In this document: piece by piece, positions 42,835 to 51,128 of the stretch
Layout of the letters: each line of letters begins with the position of its first letter
Numbering within the stretch: the stretch's first letter is position 1
Assembly (NCBI RefSeq): GCF_001509835.1
Contig: NZ_JXTJ01000015.1
Coordinates: forward strand, 112,989-176,988
Reading direction: 5' to 3'
Length of the DNA stretch: 64,000 nucleotides
Source of the DNA: Allobosea sp. WAO
GTDB lineage: Bacteria; Pseudomonadota; Alphaproteobacteria; Rhizobiales; Beijerinckiaceae
Position numbers and translations under genes: made by a program
Notes under the pieces: generated by a model
Told to the model about the DNA's origin: nothing
The model's database searches: none
Seen by the model: only the letters and a program-made list of their open reading frames with translations

Positions 42835-43878
42835 TCAGATCCCGACCGCTTCGAGATGGCAGGCGAGATCGACCATGCGACAGGCATATCCCATCTCGTT
42901 GTCGTACCAAGCGTAGACCTTGAGCATCGTGCCATCGGTGACGAGTGTGGAAAGGCCATCGACGATGCTGGAGCGCGTATCGCGCTGATAGTCGATCGAG
43001 ACGAGAGGACGCCCTTCGAAACCGAGGATCCCGGCGAGCGGTCCTGTAGCTGCGCTCTTGAAAAGCTCATTGACCTCAGCGGCCGTCGTCGACCGTTCAA
43101 GTTCAAAGACGCAATCGGTCAGCGAGGCGTTGAGCACGGGGGCGCGGACCGCGTGGCCATCCAGCTTCCCCTTGAGCTCCGGATAGATCAGCGCGATCGC
43201 CGTTGCGCTGCCCGTCGTCGTTGGCTGGAGCGAGAGCATCGCCGAACGGGCCCGGCGCAGGTCCTTGTGCGGGGCGTCGACCACGACGTTGGTGTTGGTG
43301 GGATCGTGGATCGTCGTGATCTGGCCATGCCGGATACCGAGGTTATCGTGGACGACCTTTACGACCGGAGCCAGGCAGTTCGTGGTGCAGGAGGCGGCCG
43401 TCACGATCGGATGCTTAGCGGGATCGTAGAGGCGCTCGTTGATGCCGACGACGACATTCAGGACGGACGGATCCTTGACCGGCGCGGCGACGATCACCCG
43501 CTTGGCCCCGCGCTTCAGATGTCCCTCCAGCACCTCCGGGGTCAGGAACTTACCGGTGCATTCGAGAACGACATCGACGCCCAGATCGCCCCAGGGCAGT
43601 TCGGCAGGGGATGCCTCGGATGAGAAGCTGAGCTTGCGCTCGCCGATGTGGATCGCCCCGTCACCGTCATGGCCGATCTCGGTTCGCCAGCGACCTTGCA
43701 TGCTGTCGAACTCGAGCAGGTGAGCCGTTGCCGCGGCACCTCCCTTGATCTCGTTCAGGTGGACGATCTCGAGGCGGTTTTCGCGCCGGGGGTCATCACC
43801 CGGGCGCTCGGCTGCGCCCAGCGCGGCCCTGAGCGACAGGCGACCGATCCGCCCCATTCCATTGATGCCAACCCTCAT
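42835..43878 (-). CDS. ArsJ-associated glyceraldehyde-3-phosphate dehydrogenase
   Basis: A 347-residue GAPDH: Rossmann motif GINGMGRIGR, catalytic Cys in ASCTTNCLAPV, and WYDNEMGYACRMVDL near the C-terminus. Together with ArsJ it forms the arsenate resistance route in which GAPDH uses arsenate in place of phosphate to make 1-arseno-3-phosphoglycerate. It is first gene of the gapdh-arsJ operon, divergent from arsC. ATG at 43878 begins the conserved domain. Confidence 0.92.
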   Translation of the reverse strand: MRVGINGMGRIGRLSLRAALGAAERPGDDPRRENRLEIVHLNEIKGGAAATAHLLEFDSMQGRWRTEIGHDGDGAIHIGERKLSFSSEASPAELPWGDLGVDVVLECTGKFLTPEVLEGHLKRGAKRVIVAAPVKDPSVLNVVVGINERLYDPAKHPIVTAASCTTNCLAPVVKVVHDNLGIRHGQITTIHDPTNTNVVVDAPHKDLRRARSAMLSLQPTTTGSATAIALIYPELKGKLDGHAVRAPVLNASLTDCVFELERSTTAAEVNELFKSAATGPLAGILGFEGRPLVSIDYQRDTRSSIVDGLSTLVTDGTMLKVYAWYDNEMGYACRMVDLACHLEAVGI

Positions 43879-43904
43879 GTCGCCCTCTGCACTTGCCGTC
43901 GCTA

Positions 43905-43970
43905 CATTTCGATATGTCGCTTGACATCGAAATGACAGGCGAGTCAATCATGTCGACAGTTATCGAAATG
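43905..43970. promoter_or_regulatory. Triplicated ArsR-like operator in the divergent ars promoter
   Basis: Three copies of a 9-mer: CATTTCGAT at 43905-43913 (reverse), ATCGAAATG at 43926-43934 and ATCGAAATG at 43962-43970. The first two form an inverted repeat with a 12-nt spacer. The segment separates gapdh-arsJ from arsC-arsRC, so one repressor could control both directions. Confidence 0.65.
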
Positions 43971-43975
43971 ACGAG

Positions 43976-44503
43976 ATGGTGATCATGGCTCGGGCTCCCC
44001 TCAACGTTCTCTTCGTCTGCACTGGCAACTCGGCCCGATCGATCATGGCCGAGGCGATCATCGGCCGGATCGCTCCCGGGAAGTTCAAGGGCTACAGCGC
44101 CGGCAGCGATCCCCGGGAAGAGATCAACCCGTTCGCGGCCCGGCTGCTCAAGTCGCTGAACTTCGACGTCACGCAATTCAAGCCGAAGAGCTGGGAGCAG
44201 TTTGCGAAGGTTGACTCGCCGCCCCTGGATTTCGTCTTCACGCTCTGCGACGACGCCGTGAACGAGCCTTGCCCGCACTGGCCGGGTCAGCCGATGAGCG
44301 CCCACTGGGGCTTGCCGGACCCTGCCGCATTCGTCGGCGAGGACGTCCAGAAGGCCCTTGCCTTCGCCGACGCCTACCGCATGTTGAACAATCGGATCTC
44401 GATCTTCAGCAACTTGCCGCTGGCCTCCCTCGAGCGGGTCGCCCTACAGCACCGGCTGGACGCGATCGGAACGGATCCCGGAATGAAGGACGACGCAGCT
44501 TGA
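43976..44503 (+). CDS. arsC: Arsenate reductase ArsC (low-molecular-weight phosphatase type)
   Basis: A 175-residue protein with the P-loop CTGNSARS (nucleophilic Cys followed by Arg) near residue 15 and the CDDAVNEPCPHWPG segment bearing the resolving Cys pair, as in pI258-type ArsC. It reduces arsenate to arsenite for export, using a thioredoxin or similar cascade. ATG at 43976, alternatively 43985. Its stop (TGA, 44501-44503) overlaps the TTG start of the following arsR-arsC fusion. Confidence 0.92.
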   Translation: MVIMARAPLNVLFVCTGNSARSIMAEAIIGRIAPGKFKGYSAGSDPREEINPFAARLLKSLNFDVTQFKPKSWEQFAKVDSPPLDFVFTLCDDAVNEPCPHWPGQPMSAHWGLPDPAAFVGEDVQKALAFADAYRMLNNRISIFSNLPLASLERVALQHRLDAIGTDPGMKDDAA

Positions 44504-45381
44504 CCACCCGCCTCGAAGCCGCCCGCGCCGTCGAACTGCTGGGTGCGCTCGCCCAGCCGACACGGCTGGAGATCTTCCGGCTGTTGATGCGCTATCGGCC
44601 CCATGGCCTTGCGGCAGGCGATATCGGTCGGCTGCTGGCGGTTCAGCACAACACGCTGTCGACCCACCTTGCGGCGCTGGAGCAGGTCGGCCTGCTGGCG
44701 TCGCGCCGCGAGGGCCGCCACATCATCTTCGCGGCGGTGCCCGATCGAGCCGACGCCCTTCTCGGCTTCCTGTCGGAGGCGTGTTGCACGGAGCGCCCGT
44801 CTGTCTGCGGGAGCGAGGCCGCATCTTATCTCTCGCGCAGGGAGGCGGAGCCGACCGAGAACCCCTTGCGGGTGCTCATCGTCTGCACCGGCAACTCCGC
44901 CCGGTCAATCATGGCGGAGGCGGTCATGAACCGCGAAGGCCTCGGCCGCATCCGAGCCTATTCGGCAGGAAGCCGCCCGCATGAGGAACCGCATCCGCAG
45001 GCGCTTCGGCTGCTTGCCGATCTGGGCTACGAGACAACCGATTTCCGATCGAAGTCCTGGGACGAATTCCTGGGCGCTGACGCACCCCCGATCGACCTCG
45101 TCGTCACGGTCTGCGATTCCGCCGCAGAGGAGGAGTGCCCGTCGTTCCCGGGAGCGCCCTTGCGCGTCCACTGGGGACTGGATGACCCGGCTCAGATCGG
45201 CGGGCCCGCCGAGGCGCAGCGTGCCGCCTTCCGTCAGAGCTATCGCGATCTGACCGCTCGGGTCACTGCTCTCGTAAACCTGCCGTTTGAGACCATGACG
45301 CTAGCCGAACTGGCGCCTGCGCTCGAGTCCATTGGACGCATGGACGGGGCCACGCCCAAATCGCTCGTTCAGGCGGCCTGA
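44500..45381 (+). CDS. ArsR-ArsC fusion protein
   Basis: A 293-residue protein combining two ars functions. Residues ~1-105 are an ArsR/SmtB winged helix (ELLGALAQPTRLEIFRLL, VQHNTLSTHLAALEQVGLL) ending with ACCTERPSVC, in which Cys-Cys-x5-Cys matches the As(III) site of Acidithiobacillus ArsR (Cys95, 96, 102). Residues ~120-290 are a second arsenate reductase (VCTGNSARS; CDSAAEEECPSFPG). The only fitting start is TTG at 44500, overlapping the arsC stop as TTGA, which implies translational coupling. Both modules keep their key residues. Confidence 0.88.
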   Translation: MTTRLEAARAVELLGALAQPTRLEIFRLLMRYRPHGLAAGDIGRLLAVQHNTLSTHLAALEQVGLLASRREGRHIIFAAVPDRADALLGFLSEACCTERPSVCGSEAASYLSRREAEPTENPLRVLIVCTGNSARSIMAEAVMNREGLGRIRAYSAGSRPHEEPHPQALRLLADLGYETTDFRSKSWDEFLGADAPPIDLVVTVCDSAAEEECPSFPGAPLRVHWGLDDPAQIGGPAEAQRAAFRQSYRDLTARVTALVNLPFETMTLAELAPALESIGRMDGATPKSLVQAA

Positions 45382-45493
45382 GCCTCCGAGAAGGCCCTCG
45401 CGCCCTTCTGACCGACGACGGCGGCGATGGCGTGTCACAGAAACCCGCGCCGAGACACTTGCATTCTACAAGGATTGTTGCAATATTGAATTC

Positions 45494-45841
45494 ATGAACG
45501 ATGAACAGGCTGTCGCCTCCCTCTCAGCTCTTGCGCATGTCGATCGACTGGCGGCCTTCCGAATGCTGGTGAAAGCCGGACCTGACGGCTTGCCATCCGG
45601 AGAGGTGGCGGAGCGTCTTGCGATCCCGCCGACACGGATGAGCTTCCATCTGGCGACGCTGGAGCGATCGGGTCTCGTCGCATCGCGGCGTGATGGACGC
45701 CGGATCATCTACGCCGCGAGCTACGATGACATGCGGGGGCTCCTCGGCTTCATCACCGAGGACTGCTGCGGCGGCAATGTTGCCATCTGTGGTGACCTCA
45801 TGATGCTGGCCAACACGTCATGCGTTTCGGAGACGTGCTGA
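45494..45841 (+). CDS. arsR: ArsR family As(III)-responsive repressor
   Basis: A 115-residue winged-helix protein: ASLSALAHVDRLAAFRMLVKAG, recognition helix PPTRMSFHLATLERSGLV and wing SRRDGRRIIYAAS. The C-terminus EDCCGGNVAIC has the Cys-Cys-x5-Cys As(III) site of the ArsR3 type. ATG at 45494 starts the domain. An AT-rich TTGCAATATTGAATTC segment directly before the start may be operator or promoter. Confidence 0.9.
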   Translation: MNDEQAVASLSALAHVDRLAAFRMLVKAGPDGLPSGEVAERLAIPPTRMSFHLATLERSGLVASRRDGRRIIYAASYDDMRGLLGFITEDCCGGNVAICGDLMMLANTSCVSETC

Positions 45842-45992
45842 TGCGCCTCCTACGCGCGCCCTGACGCCGACAGGGCAAATACCAGCCGCGGTCTAACCAT
45901 CTCCGATGCGCCTTGAGCGCGGCCCGGCCCATTGGCGTGGGCGCGGCCGACCTGGCGCGCCGTAACCGCCGTCATCACTTGGAAGGCCTGCC

Positions 45993-46715
45993 ATGACCGC
46001 AACAGCGATCGATCTCCCTAACGTCGCCGTCGACCAGCTCGAGCCCATAGACACAGCAGCGCTCACTGGAGCAGCCGCGCCCCTCCATCCGCCGCGGATC
46101 CTCGTGCTCTACGGCTCGATCCGCGAGCGATCCTTCTCTCGCTTGGCGGCGGAGGAAGCCGGTCGCCTGCTGCGCTGGTTCGGCTGCGAGGTAAGGACCT
46201 TCGACCCGCGCGGTCTGCCGCTACCCGACGGCGCCGAGCCCGATCATCCCAAGGTCAAAGAGTTGCGTGATCTCGCCGGCTGGGCCGAGGGCATGGTCTG
46301 GGTCAGCCCTGAGCGCCATGGCGCCATGACCGCGATCATGAAGGCGCAGATCGACTGGATACCACTCAGTCTCGGCGCAAAGCGTCCGACGCAGGGCAAG
46401 ACGTTGGCACTGATCCAGGTCAGCGGCGGGTCGCAGAGCTTCAACGCCGTGAACCAGATGCGCATCCTCGGCCGCTGGATGCGAATGATCACGATCCCCA
46501 ATCAATCCTCGGTTCCAAAGGCCTTTCTAGAGTTCGACGAGGCCGGCCGCATGAAGCCTTCGCCCCTCTATGACCGCATCGTCGATGTCTGCGAGGAGTT
46601 GGTAAAGTTCACCCATCTGACGCGGGGCCGCTCATCCTATCTCACCGACCGCTACTCCGAGCGGGTTGAAAGTGCGGAGGCGCTGATGAAGCGAGTCAAC
46701 CAGAGCGCGATCTGA
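45993..46715 (+). CDS. arsH: ArsH, NADPH-dependent FMN reductase/organoarsenical oxidase
   Basis: A 240-residue flavodoxin-like protein with the ArsH flavin loop LYGSIRERSFSRLAAEEAGRLL, WVSPERHGAMTAIMKAQIDWIPLS and GGSQSFNAVNQMRILGRWMRM. ArsH oxidises trivalent methyl- and aryl-arsenicals to less toxic pentavalent forms. It lies between the arsR and arsB genes on the same strand. Confidence 0.95.
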   Translation: MTATAIDLPNVAVDQLEPIDTAALTGAAAPLHPPRILVLYGSIRERSFSRLAAEEAGRLLRWFGCEVRTFDPRGLPLPDGAEPDHPKVKELRDLAGWAEGMVWVSPERHGAMTAIMKAQIDWIPLSLGAKRPTQGKTLALIQVSGGSQSFNAVNQMRILGRWMRMITIPNQSSVPKAFLEFDEAGRMKPSPLYDRIVDVCEELVKFTHLTRGRSSYLTDRYSERVESAEALMKRVNQSAI

Positions 46716-46791
46716 CTCACACCATCGGCAGCGGCCCCATGAGCTTCCTTATGGGGTCGGTTTCGCGGCACCGTTTCACCTGGATATCTTC

Positions 46792-48096
46792 ATGCTCTCT
46801 CTCGCCATCTTCGTGGCCACCCTCGTCCTCGTCATCTGGCAACCGAAGGGGTTGGGCATCGGCTGGTCCGCACTCGGCGGCGCCGTGGTCGCCATGCTCG
46901 TCGGTGTCGTCGGCTGGGCCGATCTCGGCACGGTCTGGGGGATCGTGTGGGACGCCACCTTCACCTTCGTCGGCCTGATCATCATCTCGCTCATTCTCGA
47001 CGAGGCCGGCTTCTTCGCCTGGGCGGCGCTGCATGTCGCGCGCTGGGGCGGCGGCAACGGCCGCCGGCTCTTCCCACTCGTCATACTGCTCGGCGCCGTC
47101 ATCGCAGCCTTCTTCGCCAATGATGGAGCGGCGCTGCTGCTGACGCCGATCGTGCTGGCGATCTTGCTTCGGCTGAACTTCCCGCCGGCAGGTGCAATGG
47201 CCTTCATCGTTGCCTGCGGTTTCGTCGCCGACACGACCTCGCTGCCGCTGGTGATCTCCAATCTCGTCAACATCGTCACCGCGAACTATTTCCAGATCTC
47301 GTTCGGCCGCTATGCGGCTGTAATGGTGCCGGTCAATCTGGTCTCGCTGGCAGCGACGCTCGTCGTGCTGTGGGTCTATTTTGGTCGCGACGTCCCGGCG
47401 TCGTATGCGGTCGGCGATCTGGAAAAGCCCAGTTTTGCGATCAAGGACAATGCCGTCTTTCGTGCCGCTTTCCCGCTGCTTGGCGTGCTGCTGGTGGCGT
47501 ATTTCGCCACCGCGCCGCTCGGCATCCCCATCGCCTTCGTGACAGGGGCCGCCGCACTCGTTCTCATTGCCATCGCCGGCCGATGGACCACTGGCGGGAA
47601 AGGCGCCGTCGTCTCGGTGTCGAAGGTCCTGCGTGAGGCTCCGTGGCAGATCGTCCTGTTCTCGATCGGCATGTATCTCGTCGTCTATGGCCTCGGGAAC
47701 GCCGGCCTGACCGATATAGCGGCCGGTGTTCTGATCTGGCTTGCCGACAAGGGGACCTTCGTCGCTACGGTCGGGACGGGGTTCGTCGTCGCCATCCTGG
47801 CTTCGGTGATGAACAATATGCCCGCTACCCTCGTTGGCGCGCTTGCCATCGACAGAGCTGCCGTCGCTCCGCTTACCCAAGAGCTGATGGTCTACGCCAA
47901 CGTGATCGGGAATGACCTCGGACCGAAGTTTACCCCGATCGGTTCGCTCGCGACGCTGCTCTGGCTGCATGTTCTCGCCGGCAAGGGCCAGACCATCACC
48001 TGGGGCCAGTACATGAAGGTCGGGCTCGTCATCACGCCGCCCGTGCTGCTCGTGACGCTCGTCGCACTCTGGCTCTGGCTTCCGGTCATCACGTGA
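46792..48096 (+). CDS. arsB: ArsB arsenite efflux permease
   Basis: A 434-residue protein, near the 429 residues of E. coli ArsB, with about 12 membrane helices. Conserved landmarks are FFANDGAALLLTPIVLAILL, SNLVNIVTANYF, and the C-terminal NVIGNDLGPKFTPIGSLATL. It extrudes As(OH)3 in exchange for protons, and no arsA is present to convert it to a pump. It overlaps the next frame by GTGA, but the flavoprotein probably starts at a later ATG. Confidence 0.95.
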   Translation: MLSLAIFVATLVLVIWQPKGLGIGWSALGGAVVAMLVGVVGWADLGTVWGIVWDATFTFVGLIIISLILDEAGFFAWAALHVARWGGGNGRRLFPLVILLGAVIAAFFANDGAALLLTPIVLAILLRLNFPPAGAMAFIVACGFVADTTSLPLVISNLVNIVTANYFQISFGRYAAVMVPVNLVSLAATLVVLWVYFGRDVPASYAVGDLEKPSFAIKDNAVFRAAFPLLGVLLVAYFATAPLGIPIAFVTGAAALVLIAIAGRWTTGGKGAVVSVSKVLREAPWQIVLFSIGMYLVVYGLGNAGLTDIAAGVLIWLADKGTFVATVGTGFVVAILASVMNNMPATLVGALAIDRAAVAPLTQELMVYANVIGNDLGPKFTPIGSLATLLWLHVLAGKGQTITWGQYMKVGLVITPPVLLVTLVALWLWLPVIT

Positions 48097-48140
48097 AGGG
48101 CGGGGAGCAGGATCATGCCGGGCAGGAGAAGAGCGCTGAC

Positions 48141-49202
48141 ATGAGCGCGCCCCTTGACGTGGTGGTCATAGGCGGGGGGCAAGCCGGGCTGGCCTCGGCT
48201 TACTTCCTGCGGAGGGCCGGTCTCAGCTTCTCCATCCTGGATAGCGAGCAACGTGCGGGAGGAGCATGGCTTCACGCCTGGGATTCGCTGCGCCTGTTCT
48301 CTCCGGCCCAATGGAGTTCGCTGCCGGGGTGGCCGATGCCGGCAACCGAGGACGGCTATCCCAAACGCGACGCGGTAATCGACTATCTCAGCCGGTACGA
48401 GGAGCGCTATGGGCTCGCCGTCAAGCGCCCGGTTGAGGTTGAGGGCGTCAGAAAAGACGGCGGCCTGTTCACCGTCGAAACGAATGCGGGGCCGGTGCGG
48501 GCGCGCGCCGTGATCAGCGCCACTGGAACGTGGAGGAACCCATTTTGGCCATCCTACCCCGGCCAACATCTTTTCAGGGGGCAGCAGATCCATTCGGCGA
48601 GGTACCGGTCACCGGCGGAGTTTGCCGGGCGCCGCGTCATTGTCGTGGGTGGCGGAAATTCCGGGGCTCAGATCCTGGCAGAGCTATCCATGGTAGCCGA
48701 CGTCACGTGGGTGACACCGACGCCTCCTTCATTTCTTCCTGATGACGTGGACGGGCGCGTCCTATTCGAGCGCGCGACAGCTCGTTGGCGGGCCGCGCAG
48801 GAAGGTCGCTCCGTCGACGTGCCGCAAGGCGGCTTCGGCGACATCGTTATGGTGCCACCAGTCAAGGAGGCTCGGGCGCGAGGCGAACTTCATGCCGTCG
48901 CCCCGTTTGTTCGCTTCACAGAAGGCGGCGTGGTCTGGGGAGACGGTAGGCAGTCTAACTTCGATGCGGTGATCTGGTGCACGGGGTTCCGACCGGCACT
49001 GTCCCATTTCGATCCCCTCGGGATTGTGGGTAAGGACGGGCTCTTGGAAACGAATGGCACACGAGCCATCGAGGAGCCGAAGCTATGGCTCGTCGGTTAT
49101 GGCGACTGGACCGGCGCTGCCTCGGCAACCCTGATCGGCGTGATGCGGACGGCGCGGACAACCGTGTCCGAGATCGCCGAATCCTTGGCCGAACTCAGAT
49201 AG
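48141..49202 (+). CDS. arsO: ArsO-like flavin-containing monooxygenase
   Basis: A 353-residue protein with two dinucleotide folds: FAD motif VIGGGQAGLASAYFLRRAG at the N-terminus and NADPH motif VVGGGNSGAQILAEL near residue ~170, plus WCTGFRPALSHF. It belongs to the single-component flavoprotein monooxygenases often seen in ars clusters as ArsO. The precise substrate is uncertain; organoarsenical or thiol oxidation is likely. ATG at 48141 has AGGAGA upstream; a GTG at 48093 overlapping the arsB stop is an alternative. Confidence 0.8.
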   Translation: MSAPLDVVVIGGGQAGLASAYFLRRAGLSFSILDSEQRAGGAWLHAWDSLRLFSPAQWSSLPGWPMPATEDGYPKRDAVIDYLSRYEERYGLAVKRPVEVEGVRKDGGLFTVETNAGPVRARAVISATGTWRNPFWPSYPGQHLFRGQQIHSARYRSPAEFAGRRVIVVGGGNSGAQILAELSMVADVTWVTPTPPSFLPDDVDGRVLFERATARWRAAQEGRSVDVPQGGFGDIVMVPPVKEARARGELHAVAPFVRFTEGGVVWGDGRQSNFDAVIWCTGFRPALSHFDPLGIVGKDGLLETNGTRAIEEPKLWLVGYGDWTGAASATLIGVMRTARTTVSEIAESLAELR

Positions 49203-49281
49203 CCCGATGCAGCCAGATGAGGCCGCAGTCTCGCGATGGGTTCGCGATATCCCTTCTGCGGCGCTCTCCGGGGGGCTGGTA

Positions 49282-49292
49282 ATTCGACGAAT
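49282..49292. promoter_or_regulatory. Candidate operator of the third arsR
   Basis: Palindrome ATTCG-A-CGAAT upstream of the arsR at 49341, within an AT-richer stretch that also contains TTGACT at about 49304. Shares an ATTCG/CGAAT core with the ATCGAAATG boxes of the gapdh/arsC promoter. Confidence 0.4.
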
Positions 49293-49340
49293 GTGGAATT
49301 TATCTTGACTGAGGGTGGGGGGCATGAAAATCATGTTTCC

Positions 49341-49658
49341 ATGAATATCGAATTAGCAGCAGCCCAGCTCGAAGCTCTTGGCAATCCGACTCGGCTTCAG
49401 GTCTACCGTGTGCTCGTCCGGGCCGGGCATAACGGCCTTCCGGTCGCCCAGGTGCAGGAGCGTCTCGGCATCCCGGCCTCGACCCTGTCCCATCATCTTC
49501 AGCGTCTCATCCGAAACGGCCTCGTCTCGCAGGAGCGCCAGGCGACGACACTGATCTGCCGCGCAGTCTATCCGGCAATGGACGCCTTGCTCGGCTTCCT
49601 GGCCGACGAATGCTGCATCGACGAGGGTTGCTCGGCAGGGTCCGAAAAGGCCGCCTGA
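49341..49658 (+). CDS. ArsR family repressor (third copy)
   Basis: A 105-residue winged-helix protein: AAQLEALGNPTRLQVYRVLVRAG, PASTLSHHLQRLIRNGLV and QERQATTLICRA. The C-terminal ECCIDEGC has a Cys pair and another Cys three residues later, a variant of the ArsR3 As(III) site. A short palindrome ATTCG-A-CGAAT at 49282-49292 lies 48 bp before the ATG and may be its operator. It precedes the Cys-tailed flavoprotein and MFS genes and probably controls them. Confidence 0.88.
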   Translation: MNIELAAAQLEALGNPTRLQVYRVLVRAGHNGLPVAQVQERLGIPASTLSHHLQRLIRNGLVSQERQATTLICRAVYPAMDALLGFLADECCIDEGCSAGSEKAA

Positions 49659-49712
49659 GCGCGCTTTCATTTATCAAATAATTCCATCATTCCGGAAGCA
49701 GCGGAGGATACC

Positions 49713-51128
49713 ATGCAGGAACTTCCCGTCGTCGTCATCGGTGCCGGTCCGGTCGGCCTTGCCGCCGCGGCTAACCTCGTTGCCCGCGGAATCTCGGTGC
49801 GAGTCTACGAAGCTGGGTCGGCGGTCGGCGCGAACGTGCGCGACTGGGGTCATGTCCGGCTATTCTCGCCCTGGGAGTACAACATCGATCCGGCCAGCCG
49901 TTCTCTGCTCGAAAAGACGACATGGCAGGAACCGGATGCCCAGAGCTATCCGACCGGGCGCGAGCTGATCGAGGGCTACCTCCTTCCCTTGGCTGAGACG
50001 GCCGAGCTCGCACCGGTGATCGAGTACGGCGCCCGTGTCGTGGCGATCGGTCGACGTGGTATCGACAAGGTCGTCAGTCGGGAACGCGAACTCCGCCCGT
50101 TCCAGCTCGTCATTCGTGACCGGGAAGGCGGTACCCACCGCGTTCTCGCACGCGCCATCATCGATGCTTCCGGAACCTGGACGACGCCGAACCCGGCGGG
50201 TGCCGGAGGCATGCCTGCCGATGGCGAGGAAGCGCTCGCGGATCGGATCGCCTACGGCATCCCGGACGTGCTCGGCCGTGACCGCGATCTTCATGTTGGG
50301 CGCACGACGCTCGTGCTTGGGGCCGGGCATTCCGCTGCGAACGTCCTGCTCGACCTTGTCGAACTGTCCGAGCAGGACGCGGCAACTGAGGCGATCTGGG
50401 TGACACGCGGCCGCGATCTGTCCCGGGTCTATGGCGGTGGCGCCAACGATCAACTCGCAGCTCGGGGCGACCTCGGTCAGCGGCTTCGTCGACTGGTCGA
50501 AAGCGGCCGCATCCAGTTGGTCAGCGGGATCGCCATTGGCGGTATTCGCGAGCAGGGAGGGCGTCTGTACCTCGACGGCGAGACGGCCGAAGGCGGAAAA
50601 ACGATCGGTCCGGCCGATCGCATCGTCGCCTGCACGGGCCAGCGCCCAGATCTTTCGCTGACGCGTGAACTGCGAGTGGAGTTCGATCCCTGGCTCGAGA
50701 GCGCGCGAACACTCGGGCCGATGATTGATCCGAACCTGCATTCCTGCGGTTCCGTGCCGCCGCACGGTCACCGCGAGCTTTCGCATCCCGAGCCAGGTTT
50801 CTACACGGTCGGCATCAAGAGCTACGGGCGCGCCCCGACCTTCCTGATGCTCACGGGCTATGAGCAGGTCCGATCCGTCGTCGCGGCGATCGCGGGTAAC
50901 ATAATTGATGCCGACGATGTGAAGCTCACGCTTCCGGAGACCGGCGTCTGCTCCGCCGCGCCGGCAGGAGCATCGGCATGTTGCGGCGGTCCAGCGCCCG
51001 ACCCCGTTGCTGCCTGTTGCGCTGATGACGCCGTTGCGAAGGCCGACGGTAAGGGGGGCTGCGGTTGCGGCCCTGCCAAGCTTCCTGAACCCGTGACGAC
51101 CTCCTCTTGCTGCGGCAAGGTCGCGTGA
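49713..51128 (+). CDS. Flavoprotein oxidoreductase with nine-cysteine C-terminal tail
   Basis: A 471-residue protein. Residues 1-410 are a flavin monooxygenase/thioredoxin-reductase-like fold: VVIGAGPVGLAAAANLVARG (FAD), LVLGAGHSAANVLLDLVEL (NADPH) and RIVACTGQRPDLSL. The last ~60 residues are a separate low-complexity tail with nine cysteines: one single Cys, CC, CC, CGC and CC. Such clustered Cys could bind As(III) or related metalloids. It follows arsR by 54 bp and overlaps the MFS gene by GTGA. Function not established; oxidation of a trivalent arsenical delivered by the tail is my inference. Confidence 0.8.
   Translation: MQELPVVVIGAGPVGLAAAANLVARGISVRVYEAGSAVGANVRDWGHVRLFSPWEYNIDPASRSLLEKTTWQEPDAQSYPTGRELIEGYLLPLAETAELAPVIEYGARVVAIGRRGIDKVVSRERELRPFQLVIRDREGGTHRVLARAIIDASGTWTTPNPAGAGGMPADGEEALADRIAYGIPDVLGRDRDLHVGRTTLVLGAGHSAANVLLDLVELSEQDAATEAIWVTRGRDLSRVYGGGANDQLAARGDLGQRLRRLVESGRIQLVSGIAIGGIREQGGRLYLDGETAEGGKTIGPADRIVACTGQRPDLSLTRELRVEFDPWLESARTLGPMIDPNLHSCGSVPPHGHRELSHPEPGFYTVGIKSYGRAPTFLMLTGYEQVRSVVAAIAGNIIDADDVKLTLPETGVCSAAPAGASACCGGPAPDPVAACCADDAVAKADGKGGCGCGPAKLPEPVTTSSCCGKVA

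Noticed and set aside
46717..47970. 417-residue frame antisense to arsB
   Set aside because: Highly charged composition is the mirror of a membrane protein; arsB is unambiguous.
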